64,000 nt of DNA. Origin: Spirochaetaceae bacterium (GTDB taxonomy: Bacteria > Myxococcota_A > UBA9160 > UBA4427). The notes under the pieces were generated by a model that saw only the letters and a program-made list of their open reading frames with translations, ran no database searches and was not told the DNA's origin. Location of the stretch: NCBI GenBank assembly GCA_020632655.1, contig JACKFD010000001.1:248001-312000 (forward strand). The letters run 5' to 3'. This document shows positions 1-8,089 of the stretch, one piece after another. Within the stretch, counting starts at the first letter, position 1, and each line of letters begins with the position of its first letter. Both the position numbers and the translations under genes were made by a program.

Positions 1-170
1 GCGGCGAGTGGCGAGAACCCGCAGCCCCCGAGCGGGCCGGCCGCGGATCGTCGCGACTGAGAATCGGAGCGCGCCGCAAGCGCGATCGAGCAGAGCAGCG
101 AACAGCGAGTCGGGTGGAGCGTCGGGTGATCGCGACGAGCGCAAGTCCGGCGGGAACGACGCAGGGATAG
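1..170 (+). other. Upstream flank of infB, possible tail of a preceding gene
   Basis: In many bacteria infB is preceded by nusA and ylxR. One frame here stays open from the window edge to a TAG at 168-170, directly against the infB ATG. A second frame ends with TGA at 58-60. Neither tail has a motif I recognise, so I cannot say which, if either, is the end of a real gene. Confidence 0.2.
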
Positions 171-2663
171 ATGGCAAACATCAGGGCATACAAGCTCGCG
201 GAAGAGCTCGGGATCGAGCGCAACGACTTCGTCGAGCAGGCGCGTCAGCACGGCGTCGAGCTGAAGAGCGCGATGGCGGCGCTCGAAGAGGACCAGATCG
301 AGCTGCTGCGCGAGAAGCTCGGTGGCGGAGCCCGCAAGAGCCGCGTCGTCGAGGAGCGCGTCGAGGCGAAGGACGGCACGACCGTCGTCCGTCGGCGTCG
401 CAAGAAGGCGCCCGAGCCGCCGCCCGAGCCCGAGGTCGTCGAGCCCGCGCCCGCCGCCGACGAGGTCGGGGCGATCGAGCCCGAGCTCGAGCAGACGCCG
501 ATCGCCGAGGTCGCGGCCGGGGAGCCGTCCGAGGGCCCGGCCGAGCTCGACGAGGAGCCGATCGCGGCGGAGGCCGAGGCCGACGAGGAGGCTCCGGCCG
601 AGGTCGCGGCGGCCGCGGCCCCCGCGACGCCGCCGAGCGGTCCCGCCGCGCCGTCGCCGCCGCGCGAGTCGCGGTCGACGGACGGGGGCGACTCTGCGAG
701 CGCCCCGGACCGGAAGGGCAAGCAGCGCAAGCGCGTGCGCGAGGTCGTGAATCTCCAGGAGCAGGAGCAGTTCGCGCGTCAGATCACGGGACGCGGCGGC
801 GCGCCGCGCCGCACGACCGTGGCGCCGGCCCGACCGGCGATCAGTCCGCGGGCCCGCCGCCGAGACAAGCTCTCGCCGAAGGTGTCGCCCGCGGTGGCCG
901 CCAATCAGACGAAGCAGGTGAAGGTCGAGGGCGACATCAGCGTCGGCGAGCTGGCGAAGCAGGCCGGTCTCAAGGCGCCCGCGATCCAGGGCAAGTTGAT
1001 GGCCCTCGGCATCATGGTCTCCGTCAACCAGCGCATCGACTTCGAGACGGTCGAGAAGATCGCGCCCGAGATGGGCTTCGAGGCGGTCGACGTCGGGTTC
1101 AAGGAGGAGGAGTTCCTCGACGTGCCGGCGCCGGAGGAGGCCGCCAAGACGGGCGACCCGCGCCCGCCCGTGATCACGGTCATGGGCCACGTCGACCACG
1201 GCAAGACCTCGCTGCTCGATGCGATCCGCAAGACCAAGGTGACCGCCGACGAGGCGGGCGGCATCACGCAGCACGTCGGCGCCTATCAGGTCGAGAGTGG
1301 CGGCCATCGCCTCACCTTCATCGACACCCCGGGCCACGCGGCCTTCACGGCCATGCGCGCACGCGGCGCCGCCGTCACGGACCTCGTCGTGCTCGTGATC
1401 GCGGCGACCGAAGGCGTCATGCCGCAGACGGTCGAGGCGATCGAGCACGCCCAGGCGGCGGGCTGCCCGATCGTCGTCGCGATCAACAAATGCGACCTGC
1501 CCGACGCGGACCCCGCCAAGGCCCGCCAGCGCCTCACGGAGCACAACCTCGTGCCCGAGGACTTCGGCGGCGACGTGGTCTGCGTGGACGTATCGGCGAA
1601 GACCGGGGCAGGGCTGCCGCAGCTGCTCGAGATGCTGGCGCTGCAGGCGGAGCTGCTCGAGCTGCGCGCGGATGCGTCGCGGCGGGCGAGTGGCGCCGTG
1701 CTCGAGGCGCGCCTCGACAAGGGGCGCGGACCGGTCGCGACGGTGCTCGTGCAGGACGGCACGCTGCGCAAGGGCGACTCGATCGTGGTCGGGACCGAGT
1801 GGGGCCGCGTGCGCCAGATGCAGGACGACCTCGGCAAGTCCGTGAAGGAGGCCGGGCCGTCGATGCCCGTGCAGATCACGGGCCTCTCGGGTCTACCGAG
1901 CGCCGGCGCCTCGTTCCACGTGGTCGAGAGCGACCGCGTCGCGAAGCAGATCGTCGGTCATCGCGAGGATCGCGAGCGCGGTCAGGTCGCCCCGCCGAAG
2001 CCGAAGCTCACGCTCGACGAGTTCTACGCCCAGTCCGCCGGCGACGGACCGAAGGAGCTCTCGGTCGTACTGAAGGCCGACGTGCAGGGCACCTGCGAGG
2101 CCGCGCGCGACTCGCTCGAGAAGCTCTCGACCGACGAGGTGAGCCTGCGCGTGCTGACCTCCGGCGTCGGTGCGATCACGGAGAACGACGTCAATCTCGC
2201 CTCGGCGAGCGGCGCGATCGTCGTCGGCTTCAACGTCCGTCCGGATCCGGCCGCACGCAGGCTCTCGGACAGCCTCGGCGTCGAGATCCGCACCTACTCG
2301 ATCATCATGAACATGCTCGACGAGGTGAAGGCCGCGATGGCGGGGCTGCTGCCGCCGGTCGTGAGCGAGAAGATGCTCGGACGCGCCGAGATCCGGGAGA
2401 CGTTCACGATCCCGAAGGTCGGCACGATCGCGGGCTCGTACGTGCTCGAGGGCAAGGTCGTGCGCCACGCCCATTGCCGCATCGTGCGAGACGGCATCCA
2501 GGTCTACCAGGGCACGGTCGGCTCCCTGCGCCGCTTCAAGGACGACGTCCGCGAGGTGACCAACGGCATGGAGTGCGGCATCGGCGTCGCGACCTACAAC
2601 GACGTGAAGATCGGCGACGTGATCGAGGCCTTCGAGCTCGAGGAGAAGCCCGCGACGCTTTGA
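171..2663 (+). CDS. infB: Translation initiation factor IF-2
   Basis: Cytoplasmic GTPase that brings initiator tRNA to the 30S subunit and promotes subunit joining. It has 830 aa, near the usual length. Residues 1-50 form the small IF2_N domain (MANIRAYKLAEELGI). A Pro/Glu/Ala-rich linker follows to about 240, then a second IF2_N-like module. The GTPase domain shows G1 GHVDHGKT at 339-346, G3 DTPGH at 385-389 and G4 NKCD at 439-442. Domains II, III and the C-terminal fMet-tRNA binding domain follow (TIPKVGTIAGSYV near 745). An AGGGA lies about six bases before the ATG. It heads the infB-ylxP-rbfA-truB-rpsO-pnp block, an order conserved in many bacteria. Confidence 0.98.
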   Translation: MANIRAYKLAEELGIERNDFVEQARQHGVELKSAMAALEEDQIELLREKLGGGARKSRVVEERVEAKDGTTVVRRRRKKAPEPPPEPEVVEPAPAADEVGAIEPELEQTPIAEVAAGEPSEGPAELDEEPIAAEAEADEEAPAEVAAAAAPATPPSGPAAPSPPRESRSTDGGDSASAPDRKGKQRKRVREVVNLQEQEQFARQITGRGGAPRRTTVAPARPAISPRARRRDKLSPKVSPAVAANQTKQVKVEGDISVGELAKQAGLKAPAIQGKLMALGIMVSVNQRIDFETVEKIAPEMGFEAVDVGFKEEEFLDVPAPEEAAKTGDPRPPVITVMGHVDHGKTSLLDAIRKTKVTADEAGGITQHVGAYQVESGGHRLTFIDTPGHAAFTAMRARGAAVTDLVVLVIAATEGVMPQTVEAIEHAQAAGCPIVVAINKCDLPDADPAKARQRLTEHNLVPEDFGGDVVCVDVSAKTGAGLPQLLEMLALQAELLELRADASRRASGAVLEARLDKGRGPVATVLVQDGTLRKGDSIVVGTEWGRVRQMQDDLGKSVKEAGPSMPVQITGLSGLPSAGASFHVVESDRVAKQIVGHREDRERGQVAPPKPKLTLDEFYAQSAGDGPKELSVVLKADVQGTCEAARDSLEKLSTDEVSLRVLTSGVGAITENDVNLASASGAIVVGFNVRPDPAARRLSDSLGVEIRTYSIIMNMLDEVKAAMAGLLPPVVSEKMLGRAEIRETFTIPKVGTIAGSYVLEGKVVRHAHCRIVRDGIQVYQGTVGSLRRFKDDVREVTNGMECGIGVATYNDVKIGDVIEAFELEEKPATL

Positions 2664-2811
2664 TGGGCCTGCGGCCGGGACCCGGCGTCCGGCGCTGGCG
2701 GTCGCGCCGGGATCGCGCCGGCGGATCCGCTGCGCGATGCGACGATGCGCCGACGACATGCGACGGGGCGTCGATCGGGATCGGATCGGGACCGGGCCGC
2801 GCGGAGCGGGC

Positions 2812-3186
2812 ATGATCGTCGGAGTCGCCGTCGTCGAGATCCGGGTGCACGAGTCCCGCTCGCTCAAGACCAAGCGCGGCGTCGTGCGTTCCATCCTCGG
2901 CCGCGTGCGGAACCGCTTCAACGTCTCCGCCAGCGAGGTCGACGGGCAGGGGACGTGGCAGCGCTCCGTGATCGGTCTGTCGATGACCGGGGGCGAGGAG
3001 GCGCCGCTGCGGCGCGCGCTCGAGCGGGCGGTCGAGTACGTGGAAACGATGCATCTGGCCGAGGTGGTGGCCTCGGAGATCGAGATCCTGCGGCTGCCGC
3101 TCGAGGAGGCGGGCGGTCTGCCGGACGGAGACGACGAGGAGTGGGCCTGGTCGAAGGGGCTCGGGCAGGACGACTCGGAGGAGTGA
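2812..3186 (+). CDS. ylxP: DUF503 family protein YlxP
   Basis: Small protein of 124 aa found between infB and rbfA in many bacteria, as here. The family core is plain: MIVGVAVVEIRV at the start, then SRSLKTKRGVVRSI and RNRFNVSASEVDG. The reading frame is open further upstream, but I chose the ATG at 2812 because the family begins at MxxGV and GGAGCGGG lies just before it. It is a ribosome-maturation neighbour whose exact role is not firmly known. It ends five bases before rbfA. The last 30 residues are acidic and not conserved. Confidence 0.9.
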   Translation: MIVGVAVVEIRVHESRSLKTKRGVVRSILGRVRNRFNVSASEVDGQGTWQRSVIGLSMTGGEEAPLRRALERAVEYVETMHLAEVVASEIEILRLPLEEAGGLPDGDDEEWAWSKGLGQDDSEE

Positions 3187-3191
3187 TCGGG

Positions 3192-3629
3192 ATGGCGGAT
3201 TCGACGCGGGTGCGGCGCGTGGCGGAGCAGGTCCGCGCGGAGCTGTCGCAGATCCTGCGCGAGGAGGTGCGCGATCCGCGCGTGGGGCTCGTGACGCTCA
3301 CCCGCGTCAAGCTCGCCTCGGACTTCGGGGCGGCGACGGTCTTCTACAGCCCGCTCGGCGAGGATCCGGACGCGGCGCGGCGCGAGGAGCTGGGTCGGGC
3401 GATGGAGGCGGTCGCGGGCTATGCGCGACGGCTCCTGGCGGGCCGCATGAAGCTGCGCCACACGCCGGAGCTGCGCTTCGTGCTCGACGACTCGATCGCG
3501 GAGGGCAGCCGGACGCTGTCGCTGATGCGGGAGCTCGGGCTGGACGACGATGACGCGGATCGGGACGGGGACGGACCGGATCGAGGGGAGAGGGACGGGG
3601 ACGATGGCGAGACGCAATCCGAGGCGTAG
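3192..3629 (+). CDS. rbfA: 30S ribosome-binding factor RbfA
   Basis: Cold-shock-linked factor that binds the 30S subunit during late 16S rRNA maturation. The 145-aa protein has the single KH-like RbfA domain: RRVAEQVRAELSQIL, then VRDPRVGLVTLTRV, then TPELRFVLDDSIAEG near residue 100. The C-terminal 25 residues are an Asp/Arg/Gly-rich tail absent from shorter homologues. GATCGGG precedes the ATG. The gene follows ylxP by five bases and overlaps truB by 26 bases, suggesting coupled translation. Confidence 0.95.
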   Translation: MADSTRVRRVAEQVRAELSQILREEVRDPRVGLVTLTRVKLASDFGAATVFYSPLGEDPDAARREELGRAMEAVAGYARRLLAGRMKLRHTPELRFVLDDSIAEGSRTLSLMRELGLDDDDADRDGDGPDRGERDGDDGETQSEA

Positions 3630-4542
3630 ACGACCGGAGCCGCCCGGGCCCTCGGGCTTCCTCGTCGTCGACAAGCCCTCGGGCATGACGTCGCACGACG
3701 TGGTGGACGCGGCGCGGCGATGGCTCGGGACGCGACGCGTGGGGCACCTGGGGACGCTCGACCCGCAGGCGACGGGCGTGCTGCCGCTCGCGGTGCGCGC
3801 CGCGACGAAGCTGATCCCGTTCATCGAGGACACGCGCAAGGCCTACGACGGCACGATCGTGCTCGGTGTCGAGACCGATACCCTCGACGCCGAGGGCGAG
3901 GTGCTCGCGCGGCACGAGGGGGCCCTGCCCGAGCGCCCGGCGGTCGAGGCGGCGCTCGCGCGCTTCCGGGGCGACGTGCAGCAGGTCCCGCCCATGTACA
4001 GCGCCGTCAAGAAGGACGGCGTCCCGCTCCATCGCCTCGCGCGCAAGGGCCAGGAGGTCGAACGCGAGCCGAAGTGGGTGACCTTCGAGGAGGTCGTCGT
4101 CACCCGCTTCGAGTCGCCGGAGGTCGACGTCCGGGTCGCGTGCAGCGCGGGCACCTACGTCCGCGTGCTGGCCGCGGACCTCGGTCGTGCGCTCGGCTGC
4201 GGGGCGCATCTCGGCGGCCTGCGGCGAACCCGCAGCGGCCCCTTCGACCTCGAGGATGCCCATCCGGCGGAGGCCTGCGCGGCGGCGTCCGAGTCGGGCA
4301 AGATCGAGGACTGGCTGATCCCGCCGGACGAGGTGCTCGACTTCCCCGTGCTCGAGGTGGGGCGCGACCAGCGGCTGCGGCTCCAGCACGGAGGGGATCT
4401 GCCCTCGGGCGAGCTCCATCGACTCGTGCCCGGCACCCGCGTCTCGGTGCTCGACGAAGAGGGCGAGTTCCTGGCCGTCGTCGAGCTGCGGGCGGACCGG
4501 CGGCTCTGGCCGCTCCGGGTCTTCGGCGCCGAGGGGGATTGA
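3604..4542 (+). CDS. truB: tRNA pseudouridine(55) synthase
   Basis: Isomerises U55 of the tRNA T-loop to pseudouridine. From the ATG at 3604 the protein has 312 aa, the usual TruB size. GFLVVDKPSGMTSHDVV opens the fold, and the catalytic aspartate is D53 in GHLGTLDPQATGVL. PPMYSAVKKDGVPLH and AGTYVRVLAADLG are further TruB landmarks; a PUA-like segment ends the protein. The frame also offers an ATG at 3550. I prefer 3604 because GAGGGGAGAGGG sits just before it and because the earlier start would add an Arg/Gly/Thr stretch inside the rbfA tail. Confidence 0.95.
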   Translation: MARRNPRRRRPEPPGPSGFLVVDKPSGMTSHDVVDAARRWLGTRRVGHLGTLDPQATGVLPLAVRAATKLIPFIEDTRKAYDGTIVLGVETDTLDAEGEVLARHEGALPERPAVEAALARFRGDVQQVPPMYSAVKKDGVPLHRLARKGQEVEREPKWVTFEEVVVTRFESPEVDVRVACSAGTYVRVLAADLGRALGCGAHLGGLRRTRSGPFDLEDAHPAEACAAASESGKIEDWLIPPDEVLDFPVLEVGRDQRLRLQHGGDLPSGELHRLVPGTRVSVLDEEGEFLAVVELRADRRLWPLRVFGAEGD

Positions 4543-4656
4543 GCGCTCGGGGACGGCGTTGCGGGGCCTTCTGCCGGGCGCTGGCCCGTTGCCAGGACCG
4601 GCGGCCTCTGCCAAACTCCCGCCCGTTCAAAAATCGAATCGAAAACGACGAGTTGC

Positions 4657-4687
4657 CCGGACGAGGGTCCGGTGGGCCGACAGGCCC
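4657..4687 (+). promoter_or_regulatory. Tandem hairpins in the rpsO leader
   Basis: Two stems stand side by side before rpsO. CCGGAC (4657-4662) pairs with GTCCGG (4667-4672) across GAGG, and GGGCC (4674-4678) pairs with GGCCC (4683-4687) across GACA. An A-rich patch at 4628-4647 lies just upstream and may be part of a promoter. S15 is known to autoregulate through structured leaders in several bacteria. Whether this one binds S15 is inference. Confidence 0.45.
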
Positions 4688-4725
4688 GACATCGCCGCAA
4701 TCAGGGATACCAGGAGTCGAACGAC

Positions 4726-4992
4726 TTGATCTCTTCAGCCCGCAAGGCGGAAATCATCGAGGCCAACAAGCGGAGCGCCGCCGATACCGGCTCGCCCGAG
4801 GTGCAGATCTCGCTGCTGACCGAGCGGATCACCAGCCTCCAGCAACATTTCGACCAGAACGCGAAGGACCACGCCTCGCGCCGCGGCCTGCTCAAGATCG
4901 TGAGCCAGCGCCGCAGTCTGCTCGACTACCTCAAGCGCAAGGACGCCGATCGCTACCGGGCTCTGATCGAAGAGCTCGGGCTGCGGCGCTGA
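4726..4992 (+). CDS. rpsO: 30S ribosomal protein S15
   Basis: Primary 16S rRNA binding protein of the small-subunit platform. From the TTG at 4726 it has 88 aa, matching the 88-89 aa family. The signature DTGSPEVQISLLTERI is followed by HASRRGLLKIVSQRR and LLDYLKRKD. An ATG at 4672 in the same frame would add 18 residues not seen in S15 and would lie inside the leader hairpins. AGGAG at 4712-4716, nine bases before the TTG, supports the shorter form. It precedes pnp, as in many bacteria. Confidence 0.95.
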   Translation: MISSARKAEIIEANKRSAADTGSPEVQISLLTERITSLQQHFDQNAKDHASRRGLLKIVSQRRSLLDYLKRKDADRYRALIEELGLRR

Positions 4993-5379
4993 GCGCTCGG
5001 GCTTCCTGGCCTGCGCCGTTCGAACGGCGTCCCGCGCGATGCGGGAGTCGGCCATACGCGAACCGCTCCCCCCACAGTCTTCGCGCATGGATGATCTCCG
5101 GTCACCGTGGCGTTGCTCGAGGCGCGCTGCACGCGAGCGGGTGCTGGCACCCGTTCGTCGATCGATCCGACGGGTCCGATCCGAACGTCGTCGAGGGGCG
5201 AAGGCGGACGGGCGGCCCGGAGCGAAGGGCCCCTTCGTCGGGGCCGTCACGATTCTCACCCAACGAATTCCAAGCAACACGAAACCGGCCTGAAACGACC
5301 CCGCGCTGAATGGATCAGACGCGAGGGGCTCCGACTCGGAAGAGATTTGAGGGGAGCACGGCCGGTCAGGAGTACAGAC
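4993..5379 (+). other. rpsO-pnp intergenic region with palindromes
   Basis: 387 bases without a convincing gene. A perfect 16-base palindrome CGCCGTTCGAACGGCG lies at 5014-5029. It is followed by stem CCCGC (5031-5035) and GCGGG (5041-5045) around a five-base loop. A further stem CGAAGG/CCTTCG lies near 5223-5237. In enterobacteria this intergenic region holds a terminator and an RNase III processing stem that controls pnp; the hairpins here could play a similar part, which is inference. No T-tract follows them. Confidence 0.4.
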
Positions 5380-7575
5380 ATGCCTTATTGGTTCGAACCC
5401 ACCTCCGTCTCCGTCGAGATCGGCGGACGCACGATGACCCTCGAGACCGGCAAGGTCGCCAAGCAGGCGGCCGGCGCCGTGACCGTCCGCTACGGCGACA
5501 CGGTCGTGCTCGTCACGTCCGTCCACTCGTCGCCGCGTCCCGGCATCGACTTCTTCCCGCTCACGGTCGACTTCGTCGAGAAGTTCGCTGCGGCGGGCAA
5601 GATCCCGGGCGGCTTCTTCAAGCGCGAGGGCCGGCTCGCGGACCGAGAGGTCCTGGTCAGCCGCTTCATCGACCGCTCGATCCGTCCGCTCTTCGCCGAC
5701 GGCTACAACGACGACACCCAGGTGACGGCGACCGTCCTCTCGGCGGATCCCGAGAATACGGCCGACATGTGCGCCTTCATCGGCGCCTCCGCCGCACTCT
5801 CGATCTCCGACATCCCCTTCCTCGGTCCGATCGCCGCCGTGCGCATCGGCCGCATCGACGGGGACTTCGTGATCAACCCCTTCCCCGAGGACCTCGAGCA
5901 GAGCGACCTCGAGCTGATCGTGGCCGGCAGCAAGGGCTCGATCGTGATGGTCGAGGGCGGGGCGCAGCAGCTGCCCGAGGACGAGGTGCTCGCAGCCCTC
6001 AAGCACGCCCACGGCGAGATCCGCAAGATCATCTCGGCGATCGAGGACTTCGCCGCGAAGATCGGCAAGGCGAAGGTCGAGCTGCCCGCGCCCGCGGACC
6101 ACTCGGCGCTCGAGAAGCGGATCCGGTCGATGGCCGGCGAACGCCTCGGCGAGGCCTTCCAGATCAAGGAGAAGAAGGCGCGCGGCAACGCGGTCAAGGC
6201 GGTCGAGAAGGAGGTCCGCGAGACGATCCTCGAGGAGTACCGCAACGAGCCGATGGAGGTCCGCAGCCTCGCGGATTTCGAGAAGCGCTCGAACGGGCTG
6301 CGCACGCTGCAGGGCGACGTGAACACGATCCTGCACGACCTCGGCGCCGAGATCATGCGCGACCGCGTGCTCTCGACCGGCGAGCGGATCGACGGCCGGC
6401 GCAGCGACGAGATCCGGCCGATCGCCTGCGAGGTGCGGCCCTATCCGCGGCCGCATGGCATCGCGCTCTTCACGCGCGGTGAGACCCAGGCGACCGTGAG
6501 CGCGACCCTCGGCTCGGGCTTCGACGAGCAGACGATCGACGGGATGGCGGGGCGTTGGAAGAAGACCTTCATGCTCCACTACAACTTCCCGCCCTTCTCG
6601 GTCGGCGAGGCGCGGCCGCTGCGCGGGCCCGGTCGGCGCGAGGTGGGACACGGGGCGCTGGCCGAGCGGGCGATCACGCCCGTGCTGCCGGAGCACGAGG
6701 ACTTCCCGTACACGATCCGGGTCGTCTCGGAGACGCTCGAGTCGAACGGCTCGTCGTCGATGGCGGCGGTCTGCGGCTCGACGCTCTCGCTGCTCGACGC
6801 GGGCGTGCCGCTCAAGGCGCCCGTGGCCGGGATCGCGATGGGCCTGATCACGGACGGCAAGCGGACCGTGATCCTCTCCGACATCCTCGGCGACGAGGAC
6901 CATCTCGGCGACATGGACTTCAAGGTCGCCGGCTCGAAGCAGGGCATCACGGCCCTGCAGATGGACATCAAGGTCACGGAGATCGACTGGGACATCATGG
7001 AGAAGGCGCTGGCGCAGGCGCGCGAGGGCCGGCTCCACATCCTCGACTGCATGGACAAGGACACCTCGTCCGAGCTGCACGGTCTCAAGGCCCGGGCGGA
7101 GCTGCACGACTTCGCGCCGCGCATGGAGACGATGCAGGTCAAGCCCGATCGCATCCGCGACATCATCGGGCCCGGCGGCAAGGTCATCCGCGCGATCCAG
7201 GAGACGACCGGCGCCAAGATCGACATCGAGGACTCGGGCAAGGTCGCGGTCTTCGGCCCCGACGGCGCCTCGGTCGCGCAGGCGATCGCGATGGTGACGG
7301 AGCTGACCCAGGAGGCCGAGATCGGTCGGATCTACCTGGCGAAGGTCAAGCGGATCGCCGACTTCGGCGCCTTCGCCGAGATCTTCCCCGGAACCGACGG
7401 GCTGATCCACATCAGCCACCTCGCCGAGGGCCGCGTCGACAAGGTGACCGACATCGTGGAGGAGGGCGACGAGGTGCTCGCGAAGTGCATCGACATCGAC
7501 CCCTCCGGCCGCATCCGCCTCTCCCGCAAGGAGGCACTCGCGGACGAGGCCGCCCGCGAAGGCGCCGACGCGTAG
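5380..7575 (+). CDS. pnp: Polyribonucleotide nucleotidyltransferase (PNPase)
   Basis: Phosphorolytic 3-prime to 5-prime exoribonuclease and degradosome component, 731 aa. Two RNase PH-like domains are visible: the first with FFPLTVDFVEKFAAAGKIPG near residues 60-80, the second with RPHGIALFTRGETQA near 365 and the catalytic-side stretch GITALQMDIKV near 525. A KH domain carries the GPGG loop at 597-600, and an S1 domain (DFGAFAEIFPGTDGLIHISH) follows. The ATG at 5380 has CAGGAG upstream; the frame stays open before it but without family similarity. dut begins one base after its stop. Confidence 0.97.
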   Translation: MPYWFEPTSVSVEIGGRTMTLETGKVAKQAAGAVTVRYGDTVVLVTSVHSSPRPGIDFFPLTVDFVEKFAAAGKIPGGFFKREGRLADREVLVSRFIDRSIRPLFADGYNDDTQVTATVLSADPENTADMCAFIGASAALSISDIPFLGPIAAVRIGRIDGDFVINPFPEDLEQSDLELIVAGSKGSIVMVEGGAQQLPEDEVLAALKHAHGEIRKIISAIEDFAAKIGKAKVELPAPADHSALEKRIRSMAGERLGEAFQIKEKKARGNAVKAVEKEVRETILEEYRNEPMEVRSLADFEKRSNGLRTLQGDVNTILHDLGAEIMRDRVLSTGERIDGRRSDEIRPIACEVRPYPRPHGIALFTRGETQATVSATLGSGFDEQTIDGMAGRWKKTFMLHYNFPPFSVGEARPLRGPGRREVGHGALAERAITPVLPEHEDFPYTIRVVSETLESNGSSSMAAVCGSTLSLLDAGVPLKAPVAGIAMGLITDGKRTVILSDILGDEDHLGDMDFKVAGSKQGITALQMDIKVTEIDWDIMEKALAQAREGRLHILDCMDKDTSSELHGLKARAELHDFAPRMETMQVKPDRIRDIIGPGGKVIRAIQETTGAKIDIEDSGKVAVFGPDGASVAQAIAMVTELTQEAEIGRIYLAKVKRIADFGAFAEIFPGTDGLIHISHLAEGRVDKVTDIVEEGDEVLAKCIDIDPSGRIRLSRKEALADEAAREGADA

Positions 7576-7576
7576 C

Positions 7577-8026
7577 GTGTCGGTCCGGGTCGAGATCGCC
7601 CGGGAAGCGCATGCGCGGGACCTGCCGTTGCCCGAGGCGACCACCTCGGGCGCGGCGGGTCTCGACCTGCGCGCGGCGATCGACGACCCCATCTGCATCG
7701 CCCCAGGAGAACGCCGGTTGATTCCGACGGGCTGGCGCATCGCGCTGCCCGAGGGATTCGAGGCCCAGGTGCGCCCGCGCAGCGGTCTCGCCCTGCGCCA
7801 TGGCATACTCGTGCCCAACGCCCCGGGCACGATCGACGCCGACTACCGCGGCGAGATCCAGGTCATCCTGATGAACGCGGGGGACGATGAGTTCCAGGTG
7901 GAGCGGGGCGATCGGATCGCGCAGCTCGTGGTGGCGCCGGTCGCAAAGCCGGTCTGGATCGAGGTCGATGCCCTCGACGAGACCGCACGCGGGGCCGGAG
8001 GGTTCGGGCATACCGGCCGACGCTGA
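7577..8026 (+). CDS. dut: dUTP diphosphatase
   Basis: Hydrolyses dUTP to dUMP and PPi, keeping uracil out of DNA and feeding dTMP synthesis. 149 aa, standard for the trimeric family. The five motifs are visible: AAGLDLRA, PRSGLALRHGI, APGTIDADYRGEI, GDRIAQLVV, and the C-terminal flexible arm RGAGGFGHTG. It starts at GTG 7577, one base after the pnp stop, so it is probably translated from the pnp message. Confidence 0.96.
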   Translation: MSVRVEIAREAHARDLPLPEATTSGAAGLDLRAAIDDPICIAPGERRLIPTGWRIALPEGFEAQVRPRSGLALRHGILVPNAPGTIDADYRGEIQVILMNAGDDEFQVERGDRIAQLVVAPVAKPVWIEVDALDETARGAGGFGHTGRR

Positions 8027-8089
8027 GCCGGTCCGAAGGGCGTCGCGGCCGCCGGGCGACGCTTCGAGGACACGCAGGGGAGGGGCGGC

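Noticed and set aside
8..2815. Long plus-strand frame overlapping infB
   Set aside because: It is the +1-shifted shadow of IF-2, Arg/Gly/Ala-rich, and has no recognisable domain.
1893..3839. Minus-strand frame across ylxP, rbfA and truB
   Set aside because: Shadow of conserved genes with no domain of its own.
4735..7830. Long minus-strand frame across rpsO, pnp and dut
   Set aside because: Antisense to three clearly conserved genes; composition is that of a shadow frame.
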